Shown piece after piece: positions 37,553-46,209 of a DNA stretch of 64,000 nt; the stretch's first letter is position 1; each line of letters begins with the position of its first letter. The notes beneath the pieces are model-generated. The model saw nothing but the letters and a program-made list of their open reading frames with translations, had not been told where the DNA came from and did not search any database. The DNA is from Halomontanus rarus (GTDB lineage: Archaea > Halobacteriota > Halobacteria > Halobacteriales > Natrialbaceae), in contig NZ_CP071598.1 of the NCBI RefSeq assembly GCF_017357405.1, positions 806,001 to 870,000 on the forward strand, written 5' to 3'. Position numbers and translations under genes: made by a program.

Positions 37553-38608
37553 TCAGGCCACCTCCTCGTACAGCGACTGGTATCGGTTCGCGACCGCATC
37601 GAGCGAGAACTGCTCGCTTCGTCGAGCCGCGTTCGATCCGAGACGACGCCGAAGATCGGGGTCCGTGAGCCGCTCGAGGGCGTCTTCGAACGCGTCGATG
37701 TCCGACTTCGAGTCCGAGTCCGACTTCGACTTCGAGTCCGACTCGCCCTCCACCTCCATCTCCGCCCCCGACGTCGCCACCTTCAGACAGTCCTCGCCGT
37801 CCTCGAGCCACGAGAACGTCTCGATATCGCGGACGAGGACCGGTTTGCCCGCGGTCATCGCTTCCAGTAGCGCGATCCCTTCGTTCTCCTCGTAGGTCGG
37901 GAAACAGAAGATATCTCCCGCCGCGTAAGCGCCGCGTATGTCGTCGATGTAGCCGGTGAACGTACAGTTTTCGGGTGATTCCTCGATCAGACGCGTCGTC
38001 TCTCGACCCTTCAGCGAGAGGTCGAGCGGACCGAACCACGCGAAGTCGATGTCGGGTCGCCGACGGGCTAACTCGACGAACGTCTCGAGCCCTTTGCGCT
38101 TGATAACGTGACCGACGAGAAAGACCACGGGCGGCTCGAGGTCGTAGCGTTCGCGGTACTCCGTCGCGAGCGACTCGAACCCCGCGAGTTTCTCGCGGTC
38201 GACGCCGTTCGAAATGACGGTCGTCGTCGCGTCGGTGTCCGTGTAGTTCTCGATCAGCCGCCGGTTGTACGTCGACGGACAGACCAGCGCGTCGGCCAGC
38301 CCGTAGGCCCACTCGAGGTACGGCTTCAACGGTTTGGCGAGGGCGTTGGTAAAGCGGAAGCTGTTCCCGAAGTCTTCGGCGGTGACGTGGGTGTGCGTGA
38401 CGACGGGGATGCCTCGCGATCTGGCTCGCTTTGCGTACCAGACCGAACGCGGCCCCATGAGGTTACAGTGGAAGACGTCCGCGTCTAGGGTCGGCTCGGT
38501 CGTGTACCGCAGATCCAACTGGTCCAGTATCTTCCGCTGGTGGTGGACTGACTCGTGGATGCCGCCGGTGACTTGCTCCTCGAGTTCGAAGTAGTGGCTG
38601 ATCTTCAT
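37553..38608 (-). CDS. Glycosyltransferase family 4, with a Ser/Asp/Lys insertion
   Basis: 351 residues, GT-B fold: VTHTHVTAEDFGNSFRF in the first domain, then FLVGHVIKRKGLETFVELA and FPTYEENEGIALLEAMTAGKPVL (E-x7-E) in the second. Residues about 283-302 are a low-complexity EGESDSKSKSDSDSK stretch encoded by a hexamer-like repeat of GAGTCC/GACTTC; it interrupts the final helix region and looks like a replication-slippage expansion. The gene is upstream of, and exactly abuts, the other GT4 gene. A sulfatase-fold gene precedes it by 105 bases on the same strand. Confidence 0.9.
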   Translation of the reverse strand: MKISHYFELEEQVTGGIHESVHHQRKILDQLDLRYTTEPTLDADVFHCNLMGPRSVWYAKRARSRGIPVVTHTHVTAEDFGNSFRFTNALAKPLKPYLEWAYGLADALVCPSTYNRRLIENYTDTDATTTVISNGVDREKLAGFESLATEYRERYDLEPPVVFLVGHVIKRKGLETFVELARRRPDIDFAWFGPLDLSLKGRETTRLIEESPENCTFTGYIDDIRGAYAAGDIFCFPTYEENEGIALLEAMTAGKPVLVRDIETFSWLEDGEDCLKVATSGAEMEVEGESDSKSKSDSDSKSDIDAFEDALERLTDPDLRRRLGSNAARRSEQFSLDAVANRYQSLYEEVA

Positions 38609-38713
38609 GGCTGACTCCTCGTTGTTGTCGTCTCTCGGACGGTCGAGACCGCGCCGACGGAATCGGCGATCACTGTGTTCGGTCGGAGACGACGGCTCCG
38701 TTCGTCTCCGACG

Positions 38714-39574
38714 CTACTCGACTTCGAGCCATGGGACCTCCACGAGCGGCGGGATGTGTGTCTCGATGTGGTGTTCCCAGACGCCCTCCTCGCCGAAGGC
38801 TTCTCCGTGGTCGGCGGTCACGACGACCCGGCCGTCCAGTTCCGGAATCAGGTCAGCGACGGACTCGAGTGCGATTCGAAGGTTCTCTTCGTACAGTTCG
38901 AGGGCAGCCTCTCTGGTGCCGTTCTTGACGAGGTCGGCCGGGTCCAGCTCGAGCCAGAGCCCCGCTTTCTGTGCGAGTTCACTTCCCTCGAGCGTCTGCT
39001 CTACTTTCGGACGGATCGTGTCGCCGACCGACGAGAGCACGCCGGACCCGCCGTCGGCCGCCGTGTCGGCTTCCTCCTGTCTCCGAATGCCCTTCTGGAT
39101 CTGCTTGAGTTTCTGCCCCTTTCCGCGGGAGAGGTAGGGCGCGTGTGGTTGCATGTAGTGGAGGACCGTCCGGTCGGCCCGTTCGACGGCCTCTCGGTTC
39201 GCCCGAAACGCTTCCCCGAGGCTTTCGGGGGGAACCGTCCCGAGGTCGTCGTCCCAGCCGGTCTTCCAGACGTCGAAGACGTCGGTGATGTGGTCGGCGG
39301 CCGTCCACTCGTAGTCGCAACTGGCACCCCACTGGAGTTCGTTCAGCGGAATTCCCAGGTCGTTGATGAACGGGTTCCCCGAGAAGTACGCGATGTCGTG
39401 TTCTTCGGTGAACGTCCGAGAGGCCCACTCCGGCGTCGACGACCCCACGCTCCGACGCTTTTCCAGCGTCCCGTCGAGGTAGTCGTCGTACACCTCGCTG
39501 AACACGTCGTACCGGCACGCATCCAGCACCAGACAGTAGTCCCACTGCGACTCGAGGAAGTGCTGGTTTTCCAT
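38714..39574 (-). CDS. Sulfatase/alkaline phosphatase-superfamily protein
   Basis: 286 residues. The N-terminal LVLDACRYDVF holds the first metal aspartate and an adjacent cysteine, LHYMQPHAPYLSRG gives a mid-chain histidine pair, and VVVTADHGEAFGE the D-H pair near the C-terminus: the metal-site layout of the alkaline phosphatase superfamily. The sulfatase C-x-P-x-R signature is not present, so a phosphatase, phosphoglycerol-type transferase or unmatured sulfatase-like role is possible. It has no signal peptide. It heads an operon with two GT4 enzymes, opposite a flippase-like gene, which suggests modification of a surface glycolipid or polymer. Confidence 0.82.
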   Translation of the reverse strand: MENQHFLESQWDYCLVLDACRYDVFSEVYDDYLDGTLEKRRSVGSSTPEWASRTFTEEHDIAYFSGNPFINDLGIPLNELQWGASCDYEWTAADHITDVFDVWKTGWDDDLGTVPPESLGEAFRANREAVERADRTVLHYMQPHAPYLSRGKGQKLKQIQKGIRRQEEADTAADGGSGVLSSVGDTIRPKVEQTLEGSELAQKAGLWLELDPADLVKNGTREAALELYEENLRIALESVADLIPELDGRVVVTADHGEAFGEEGVWEHHIETHIPPLVEVPWLEVE

Positions 39575-39795
39575 TGCTTAGGTGGTCATTTCGAGTCGAC
39601 CTACGTATGCTTACTGGTGTCTGGACACTCACGATTTCTTTTCTAACGTATCGATCACGTATCGTTTGCTGTTTTCCCATCGAGAGCGTTCGCCTTCGGT
39701 CGTCGTCGGTTCCGACGGCTGTGCCCGTTGCGGGTCGTCCCGTCTCCTGACAGTCGAATCCGACGTTTCAAGTTCGACACCGATCCATATTCAGC

Positions 39796-40815
39796 ATGGA
39801 CGAGCGAAACCGACGTGCCGTTCTCATCGGTGCGTTCGGGACGATCGCAGTCTTCGCCCTCCTGTTCGTCGCCGTCGGTGCGGATCGCGTCCTCGACTCG
39901 CTACTGTCCGCGGATCCGTCGCTGGTCGTCCTCACGTTCGCACTCGCGCTCTGTTGGCTCGCCGCCTGGAGCCTGATGCTTCGGACCATCCTCGCGACCC
40001 TCGGCGTCGACGTGCCGCTCGAGAAGACGTTCTTCGTCTACGCCGGCGCCGTCTTCGCCAATAGCGTCACCCCGTTCGGTCAGGCCGGGGGCGAACCGGT
40101 CGCCGCGTTGATAATCTCGAACGTCTCCGAGTCCCGCTACGAAACCGGGCTCGCCGGCATCGCGACCGTCGACGTCCTCAACGTCGTCCCGTCGCTCTCG
40201 CTCGTCTTCGTCGGTGTCGGCTACTACGCGACCACCGCCGCCGTCGGCGAGCGCCTCGAGACGGCCGTCGGTTCCGCGCTCGCGCTGAGCGTCGGGGTCG
40301 TCCTCCTCGTCGTCCTCGTCTGGCGCTCGCGCGAGACGCTCGTCGAATGCCTCCCCGCCAGTGTCGCGCCTCGCATCGCCCGACTCGGACTCGGCCGCTT
40401 CGATCCCGCCACGCTCGAGGCGGACCTCGCGGACCGACTGAGCCGTTTTTTCGAGAACCTCGAACGTATCTCGACGGATCGACGGCGTCTCGCCACCGCA
40501 ATCGGACTCTCGCTGGCTGGCTGGCTCTTTCAGGCGGCGGCACTCCTGACGGCGTTCGCCGCGCTGGGATACAGCGTTCCGCTGTCCGTTCTGGTGTTCG
40601 TGGTTCCGCTGGCTAATCTGGCGGGTGCAACGCCGCTCCCGGGCGGACTCGGCGGAATCGAGGCCGCGTTCGTCGCGTTACTCGTTCCGACGACGGGCAT
40701 CGAAGCGGCAGCCGTCACCGCGGCCGTCCTCGTGTTCCGCGGGGCGGTCTACTGGATGCCGGTCGTGATCGGCGGCGTGTCGGTCTCGGTGTTCGGCGTC
40801 CGAGAACTCCGATGA
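39796..40815 (+). CDS. Flippase-like membrane protein, UPF0104/YbhN (lysylphosphatidylglycerol synthase TM region)
   Basis: 339 residues with about eight hydrophobic helices. Typical segments are the ANSVTPFGQAGGEPVAALII block (family G-x-x-G-G-E-P motif) and, near the end, ANLAGATPLPGGLGGIEAAFVALL (P-G-G-x-G-x-x-E). Such proteins are proposed to move or handle glycolipids and are often next to glycosyltransferases, as here. The gene diverges from the sulfatase-fold gene with a 221-base shared promoter region. Confidence 0.88.
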   Translation: MDERNRRAVLIGAFGTIAVFALLFVAVGADRVLDSLLSADPSLVVLTFALALCWLAAWSLMLRTILATLGVDVPLEKTFFVYAGAVFANSVTPFGQAGGEPVAALIISNVSESRYETGLAGIATVDVLNVVPSLSLVFVGVGYYATTAAVGERLETAVGSALALSVGVVLLVVLVWRSRETLVECLPASVAPRIARLGLGRFDPATLEADLADRLSRFFENLERISTDRRRLATAIGLSLAGWLFQAAALLTAFAALGYSVPLSVLVFVVPLANLAGATPLPGGLGGIEAAFVALLVPTTGIEAAAVTAAVLVFRGAVYWMPVVIGGVSVSVFGVRELR

Positions 40816-41047
40816 CCGCTCTCCGGTCGCCACTGCTCACGACTGTCCCGGTCGCGAGATGGGTGTGCGATCGGTGTCCGCCGTCGATTGCCGATAGAAT
40901 CCGGGAGAACGCTCGTGACGTCGGTCGTGGACGGCCGTCGATGTCGGTGTCGTCGAAGCCGATCGTCCCTGCACCCGACAGACCTGCAGCCGAGACCGTA
41001 CTGGTTCGACCCCGAATACCGAAACCCTGGCCGTCGAATCTTCCCCG

Positions 41048-42271
41048 TTACGCCGATCGGCTCTCGCCGTTGACGATGTCGGCCACTCGCTGCCGGTCGA
41101 ACAGCTGTTCGTCCGCCGGAATCTCGGGATACGATCCGTCGGTGTAGGTCGGCCACTCCCCGAAAACGTCGGGATAGAGCTGTTTCGCCGTCATCTCGAG
41201 CTGGAAGAGGTTCATCAGTGGCCCCTGATTGCGCCCGCCCTGCGTGTGGATGCGGCCGTTTTGTACGGCCGACAGCGACTGGGTCGTCGAGTCGTCCGCG
41301 AGTCGGTCTCGCGTCTTCGTCACGTGCCTGAACTCGGACATTCCGGCGAGACAGAGGATGACGTCGGGGTCGGCCTCGATGAGCGCCTCGAAATCGACCG
41401 TCGACTCGGTTCGAACGTCGGCGAAGACGTCCGTCGCGCCGAGCGGTCGAGTGTGGGCCGTCAGGAAGCCGGGACCGTTCAACGCGTACACGTACATGCT
41501 GTCCTCGGAGTCGACGAGGATGACCATCGCCGCGGTCGGTCGCTCGTCTTCGGGCGGGAGATTCGCCTCGATGGAGGCGAGCACCTCGGCGCGGACGTCG
41601 GCGAGCGCCTCGTAGCGAGCCTCCGCCCGAAACACCCGTGCGACCTTCTCGAAGATCTCCCAGAGCGTGTAGTACTCGTACCAGTCGGCCCACTCCGAAG
41701 GCGGCTCCTTGTGTGCGTTACTGAACGTGTTCCCGAACCACGGGGCGACGTTCTCGCGGATCTCTTCGACGTCGTCGGTACTCCACGCCTGCATCGTCGT
41801 CATGTAGGCGGGATCCGCGAGGTGGAGGTCGCTCTCGAGTTCGTAGAGCAGTTCCTTGCTCGGGTTCCACGTCCCCTCCAGGTCGGCCCAGTCCACGGAG
41901 ACGCCGGGGAGACGTGTGAGGAACTTGTTCCAGATCGTGTCGTTGTACTCCGGGTTGTACAGCATCGAGGAGATCGCGTTGCCGTGGCCGGCGGCGACCG
42001 CCATGTCCGCGTGGTGGGGGAGGATCGTGAGGACGTTCTCCGGGGGCTGCTCGAAGGCGACCTCGGTGGCGGGCGACATCGTCACCGAATACGACGTGTC
42101 CGCCGGCGTCTCGGTCTCGGTCGTGGTCTCCTCTTCCGTCGGTGTGGATGTCGCCTCCGAATCCCCGTCGGCCGTACAGCCGGCGAGCAAGCCGCCACCG
42201 ACGACCGCGCCGCCGTACGTGATGTAGTCGCGTCGCGTCGGTTTCTCGAGTCTCGTGCCATCTCTCGCCAT
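41048..42271 (-). CDS. Iron(III)-chelate ABC transporter substrate-binding lipoprotein 1
   Basis: 407 residues. Export signal PTRRDYITYGGAVVGGGLLAGC with Tat Arg13-Arg14 and lipid-attachment Cys32, then a Thr/Glu-rich tether. The body fits the FecB/BtuF-like binding fold: NVLTILPHHADMAVAAG near the start, VDFEALIEADPDVILCL and the C-terminal PLMNLFQLEMTAKQLYPD. Two perfect TTAGG/CCTAA palindromes overlap its promoter, so it should be repressed by an iron-responsive DtxR/Idr-type regulator when iron is plentiful. It is a close paralogue of the receptor at 44506-45720 and probably binds a related siderophore or iron complex. Confidence 0.9.
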   Translation of the reverse strand: MARDGTRLEKPTRRDYITYGGAVVGGGLLAGCTADGDSEATSTPTEEETTTETETPADTSYSVTMSPATEVAFEQPPENVLTILPHHADMAVAAGHGNAISSMLYNPEYNDTIWNKFLTRLPGVSVDWADLEGTWNPSKELLYELESDLHLADPAYMTTMQAWSTDDVEEIRENVAPWFGNTFSNAHKEPPSEWADWYEYYTLWEIFEKVARVFRAEARYEALADVRAEVLASIEANLPPEDERPTAAMVILVDSEDSMYVYALNGPGFLTAHTRPLGATDVFADVRTESTVDFEALIEADPDVILCLAGMSEFRHVTKTRDRLADDSTTQSLSAVQNGRIHTQGGRNQGPLMNLFQLEMTAKQLYPDVFGEWPTYTDGSYPEIPADEQLFDRQRVADIVNGESRSA

Positions 42272-42274
42272 TAC

Positions 42275-42292
42275 TTTTAGGCTCGCCTAAAA
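42275..42292. promoter_or_regulatory. Iron-box palindrome 1 (DtxR/Idr-type operator)
   Basis: TTTTAGGC-TC-GCCTAAAA, perfect eight-base arms, just upstream of the start of receptor 1 and over the predicted transcription start. Confidence 0.8.
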
Positions 42293-42309
42293 AGACATAA
42301 CTGCTTCGA

Positions 42310-42329
42310 TTTTTAGGCCAACCTAAAAA
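42310..42329. promoter_or_regulatory. Iron-box palindrome 2
   Basis: TTTTTAGG-CCAA-CCTAAAAA, perfect eight-base arms, centred 36 bases from box 1, with the TATA-like stretch between them. Confidence 0.8.
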
Positions 42330-42379
42330 ATCCTGGGCGGTTCCGATCTCCAGCCGAAGGACGTGCGTTCGTTTGCCCG

Positions 42380-43561
42380 TCAGATCTCTCCCATGTCCTG
42401 TCTCTTGCGCATCAGGTAGAGGAAGTACGGCCCGCCGACGAGCCCGGTTACGATTCCGACCGGAATCTGCACTGGGTTCAACGCGAGGCGCGCGCCGACG
42501 TCGGCGGCGACCATCAGCGCCGGGCCGGCGAACAGACAGCCGACGATGAGCTTCCTGTAATCGCTACCGACGGTGTTGCGGACCATGTGCGGGACGATCA
42601 GTCCGACGAAGCCGACGATACCCGCGACGGCGATGCTCGCGGCGGCCGCGAGAACGGCCACACCCGAGAGCGCGAACCGGACCTTCTCGACGTTCATCCC
42701 GAGCGAGTTCGCCGTCTTCTCCCCGAGCAAGAGCACGTTCAACTGGCGGGAACTGATCAGCGCGAGCAACATTGCCACGACGGTCCACGGGAGCGCCATT
42801 CGGACCTGTTCCCAGTCGGTCCCGGTCAGCGACCCGGTCGTCCACGCGATCGCCGACTGGACGACGCCGATGTCCTCGGCGAAGAAGAACAGCGCCGTCT
42901 GCAGCGAGCTGAAGACGGTCCCGACGATGACTCCCGCCAGCACGAGCCGAACGGGCGAGGTGCCGTTCTTCCACGCGATCGCGTAGACGATGAGAAACGC
43001 ACCCGCCCCGCCGACGGAGGCGATGATCGGCAGGAACGCGGACAGTCCCGAAAACACGACGAGCGTGAGCAGGATCATCAGCCCCGCCCCCGAGGAGACG
43101 CCGAGGATGAACGGGCTCGCGAGTTCGTTCCGGGTAACCGCCTGGAAGATCGCGCCGGAGACCGCGAGGTTCATCCCGACGAGAATGCCGACGAACACGC
43201 GCGGAAGGCGGATGTTCCAGACGATGAGACTGCGCCTGTTCATCTCGGGGAGTTCCGCCTCGAGGATCAGCGAGTCCCACGCCAGCGGATTCAGCAGAAC
43301 ATCGGTGTTCAGCTGCCCCCCGAGCAGGAACACCTCCCACACCCGGATATCGAAGATCACATCAGGGTTGAACACGGCTCGCCACGCCTCGAAGATGGAC
43401 ATCGAATACGCGCCGAAACTCACCTGCACGAGCGCGCCGGCGACGACGACCAGCACGCTTCCCAGACAGAGCGTGATCAGCGAGCCGTCGAACCGCTCGA
43501 GCCAGTGTTCGCGACGGGAGGTCGACGGCGACGGAGTACCGGTTGGCGCTTCGCCGGCCAT
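42380..43561 (-). CDS. FecCD-family ABC permease for iron chelates
   Basis: 393 residues, about ten helices. Family landmarks: WNIRLPRVFVGILVGMNLAVSGAIFQAVTRNELASPFILG (shown as the classic R-L-P-R and G-x-x-Q...N-x-L-A-x-P blocks), SSRQLNVLLLGEKTANSLG, and GFVGLIVPHMVRNTVGSDYR, the loop that contacts the ATPase. The segment between the first two helices (about 60-110) is longer than usual, with NTDVLLNPLAWDSLILEAE. The gene follows the flavoprotein gene by only three bases. No FecE-type ATPase gene is adjacent, so the pump must use one encoded elsewhere. Confidence 0.92.
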   Translation of the reverse strand: MAGEAPTGTPSPSTSRREHWLERFDGSLITLCLGSVLVVVAGALVQVSFGAYSMSIFEAWRAVFNPDVIFDIRVWEVFLLGGQLNTDVLLNPLAWDSLILEAELPEMNRRSLIVWNIRLPRVFVGILVGMNLAVSGAIFQAVTRNELASPFILGVSSGAGLMILLTLVVFSGLSAFLPIIASVGGAGAFLIVYAIAWKNGTSPVRLVLAGVIVGTVFSSLQTALFFFAEDIGVVQSAIAWTTGSLTGTDWEQVRMALPWTVVAMLLALISSRQLNVLLLGEKTANSLGMNVEKVRFALSGVAVLAAAASIAVAGIVGFVGLIVPHMVRNTVGSDYRKLIVGCLFAGPALMVAADVGARLALNPVQIPVGIVTGLVGGPYFLYLMRKRQDMGEI

Positions 43562-43564
43562 CGC

Positions 43565-44509
43565 TCAGTTACTCGCCTCCGTGGACGTTCGCTCTCGCTC
43601 TCTCTCGGCTTCGATTTCACGCGCCGCCTCGAGGATCCGCTCGTCGTCGATGTGCTCGAGCAGTTTCTCGTGTCCGCGCTCGACCCGCCGGTCGATCTCG
43701 TCGTCGGAGAGGTACGTCGCGAACCTGCGGTCGATTTCCCGCTCGCGAATCTCCTCGAGCCGTTTTTCGTTCAGATCGTGGTCGTCGGGCACTCGATCGT
43801 CGAAGTACTCGCGCCACCGATCCCGGTCGCGCCACTCGTCGTCGAGTTCCGCTTCCCGGCGCATCCAGTCGTAGTGGTTCGCCATCGATTCGGGATAGCC
43901 TCGCTCCCGTCGAGCGTCCTCGACGACGGTGATCCCGACCCGCGTGCCGCGACCGGCGGCCATACTCGCCTGATATCCGGTCTCCCCGTACGGCGACGCG
44001 ACGTAGAGCCCGTCGATCGGCGTCGTGCCGTCGCTTTCGGCGTAGCTCTTGTCGAAGTGTTCGTGTTCCTCGCCGTCGTGTTCGTGGGTCTCGAACATCG
44101 CCGCCTCGTCGTCGAGGCCGCGCATGTACTCGCCGTCGTAGCGGGTGGCTGCGACGACTCGACGGGCGGTCACGGGCTCGCCTTCCTGTCTGGCGACGAC
44201 GAACCCCTCGCCGTCGTCGACGCGGTCGACCGACTCGACGAGGTCGGAGACGATCTCACAGCCAGCTTGCCTCGCGTGGTCGTGGATCAACCCGTACAGG
44301 GTCTCGATGTCGATTCCCGCTGGGAAGCCGAGGTAGTTCTCGAGGTACGCACACCGCTGGATCGAGGAGCGTCCGCGGTCGAAGACGACCGTGTCCAGAC
44401 CGTCTCGTGCGGTGAACACGCCCGCCGCACACCCCGACGGGCCGCCGCCGACGACGACGACGTCGTGATCGTACGCTATTTCGGTTTCAGTAGCGTCCGT
44501 GTGACTCAT
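43565..44509 (-). CDS. FAD-dependent oxidoreductase of the thioredoxin-reductase fold with a charged tail
   Basis: 314 residues. An N-terminal FAD site is clear (HDVVVVGGGPSGCAAGVFTARDG) and a second FAD-contact block is PIDGLYVASPYGETGYQASMAAGRG. There is no C-x-x-C pair and no second G-x-G-x-x-G for NADPH, so it is not a thioredoxin reductase. Residues about 200-314 are a highly charged helical region rich in Arg, Glu and Asp (coiled-coil-like). The start overlaps the stop of receptor 2 by four bases (ATGA), and the permease follows by three, so all three are one operon. Reduction or release of iron from an imported chelate is a reasonable guess. Confidence 0.82.
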   Translation of the reverse strand: MSHTDATETEIAYDHDVVVVGGGPSGCAAGVFTARDGLDTVVFDRGRSSIQRCAYLENYLGFPAGIDIETLYGLIHDHARQAGCEIVSDLVESVDRVDDGEGFVVARQEGEPVTARRVVAATRYDGEYMRGLDDEAAMFETHEHDGEEHEHFDKSYAESDGTTPIDGLYVASPYGETGYQASMAAGRGTRVGITVVEDARRERGYPESMANHYDWMRREAELDDEWRDRDRWREYFDDRVPDDHDLNEKRLEEIREREIDRRFATYLSDDEIDRRVERGHEKLLEHIDDERILEAAREIEAERERERTSTEASN

Positions 44510-45720
44510 CGGGAGAACTCACCCGTGACGATGTCCGCGACTCGCTGCCGATCGAACAGTTCCTCGTCGCCGAACTCGTCCGGATAGAGCCCCCGTGCGG
44601 CGCGCTCGAGCTGGAAGAGGTGGATGATCGGTCCCTGATAGGTCAGGCCGCCGTACACGACGCGGTCGTCCCGAACCGCCCGGAGTTCGCTCGCGATGTC
44701 GTGATCGTGCAGGTGCGACCGGATCTCCCGATCGAAGTACTCCCGAGTTATTTCTCCCTGAAGCCTGATCGCGATCGCGTCCGGATCGATCTCCAGCAGC
44801 GTCTCGTAATCGATCTCACCGCCACCGGCCTGTGCGTCCGCGACGCCGTTCCGCGCCAGCGCGTCCCCGACGTTCAGATCGTTCCAGTGTTTGGACTGGG
44901 TGCCCGAACCGACGAGATACGGGTAGAACGACTCGGGTGGGACGTCCGAAGGGTACAGAACGGCGATGTCGGGCGTCTCCTCTGGAAGCCGCGCCCGAAC
45001 GTCCGCGAGAATCTCGTCGTGGTACCGCTCGAACGCCTCGTAGCGCGCCCGTTCCTGGAACACCTGCGCCATCTTCTCGAAGGCGTCGTACATGGTGTAC
45101 TCGGCGTAGTCGTGCCAGTCGTAGACCCTCGAGAAGATCGTGTTTCCGACGAACGGGCCGACGTTGGTTCCGATCTCGTCGACGTCTTCCCGGCGCCACT
45201 GAAGTCGGTTGATCATAAAGTTGGGATCGATAACGTGGACGTCCGCGTCGAGTTCGTAGAAGACTTCCTTGCCCGTCCCGTCCTGCCAGAGTTCCTCGAG
45301 ATCGGTTCCGTCGACGGAGACGCCGGGTAGTTCGTCGTACAGGTGCGAGCCGAACCGGGCGCGAACGCCGATTGCCGCCAGTCCATCGCCCTGGCCGAGT
45401 GCGACGCCCATATCGGCGTAATCGCCCGTGTAGGGAACCCACGTTTCGGGGACGTCGTCGAACTCGACGGTCCCGACCGGTTCCATCGTCACCGAATACG
45501 GTTCGTCGGTCGGCGTCTCCGATTCGGTCGTCGACTCCGACTCACGGGGTGTCCCCGTCCGTGTTTCCGTTTCCGTCTCAGTCTCAGTCTCCGTCGACAC
45601 GGATTCCGACTCACCGCCGCCTGTACACCCCGCGAGTAGCCCCCCGCCGACGACTGCGCCGCCGTACGTTACGTACTCTCGTCGTGTCGGTCCGTTGCAT
45701 CCTGATCCGTCTCTTTGCAT
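44506..45720 (-). CDS. Iron(III)-chelate ABC transporter substrate-binding lipoprotein 2
   Basis: 404 residues. Signal PTRREYVTYGGAVVGGGLLAGC (Tat Arg13-Arg14, Cys32), then a Thr/Glu/Ser tether of repeated TETETET. The binding-protein fold has VEFDDVPETWVPYTGDYADMGVALG, IDYETLLEIDPDAIAIRL and the C-terminal IIHLFQLERAARGLYPD, parallel to receptor 1. It is the first gene of the operon receptor 2, flavoprotein, permease. Two TTAGG/CCTAA palindromes flank a TATATA promoter right upstream, so iron repression is expected. Confidence 0.9.
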   Translation of the reverse strand: MQRDGSGCNGPTRREYVTYGGAVVGGGLLAGCTGGGESESVSTETETETETETRTGTPRESESTTESETPTDEPYSVTMEPVGTVEFDDVPETWVPYTGDYADMGVALGQGDGLAAIGVRARFGSHLYDELPGVSVDGTDLEELWQDGTGKEVFYELDADVHVIDPNFMINRLQWRREDVDEIGTNVGPFVGNTIFSRVYDWHDYAEYTMYDAFEKMAQVFQERARYEAFERYHDEILADVRARLPEETPDIAVLYPSDVPPESFYPYLVGSGTQSKHWNDLNVGDALARNGVADAQAGGGEIDYETLLEIDPDAIAIRLQGEITREYFDREIRSHLHDHDIASELRAVRDDRVVYGGLTYQGPIIHLFQLERAARGLYPDEFGDEELFDRQRVADIVTGEFSR

Positions 45721-45724
45721 ATGA

Positions 45725-45740
45725 TTTAGGCCACCCTAAA
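45725..45740. promoter_or_regulatory. Iron-box palindrome 3
   Basis: TTTAGG-CCAC-CCTAAA, starting four bases upstream of the ATG of receptor 2. Confidence 0.78.
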
Positions 45741-45749
45741 AATATATAA
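45741..45749 (-). promoter_or_regulatory. TATA box of the receptor 2 operon
   Basis: AATATATAA sits between iron boxes 3 and 4, so a bound repressor would mask it on both sides. Confidence 0.6.
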
Positions 45750-45761
45750 CGCCTTCGATTG

Positions 45762-45775
45762 TTAGGCCGACCTAA
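45762..45775. promoter_or_regulatory. Iron-box palindrome 4
   Basis: TTAGG-CCGA-CCTAA, centred 36 bases from box 3, the same spacing as boxes 1 and 2. Confidence 0.75.
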
Positions 45776-46194
45776 AACGATACCAATCGGCTGCCGTCTC
45801 CCTCTATCCGCGTCGATCCGTCGTCCCTCTCCGCTGCGGGAGTCGATCGCGATATCGGCCGTACACTCGCCCACCGGTTCGAACGCGCGGCCGAACGCCA
45901 CAGCGGTCGGTACCACGACGGGGCTGGACGACTCCGTTTGGGTCACGAACTCGAGTCCAGCGTCGAGAGCGGCGGGCCGATCCCGAACGAAAACGGGAAG
46001 TTCAAATCCGGGCGGCGTAGACCGGGGGACGTGGCTCACACGACCGGTGTCGTCGATTCGCGTCTCCAGTTGGGTCGGTTACTCGCGGCGGGAGGTGGCG
46101 TCATCTCGCGTGTGATTTCCGTCTCCGTCTCCGCCTCCGTCTTCGTCCTCGTTCGTCTCTCCCTCTCTCTCACCCCCTCCGTCTCCACCTCGAG
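45776..46194. other. Gap before the MFS gene, ending in a pyrimidine tract
   Basis: No supported gene. A minus-strand frame (about 45830-46040) has a fairly protein-like run (PGFELPVFVRDRPAALDAG) but no promoter and no family I know. The last 90 bases (46105-46195) are a low-complexity CTCCGT/CTCTCT pyrimidine tract. Confidence 0.4.
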
Positions 46195-46209
46195 GTGTCC
46201 ACACCGACG

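Noticed and set aside
45975..46020. tRNA-like T-loop (GTTCAAATCC)
   Set aside because: The flanking bases do not form a T-stem and no acceptor or anticodon stem is found.
45830..46040. Minus-strand frame upstream of the iron receptor operon
   Set aside because: Somewhat protein-like, but no start context or family, and it would run over the iron boxes and the receptor's 5' end.
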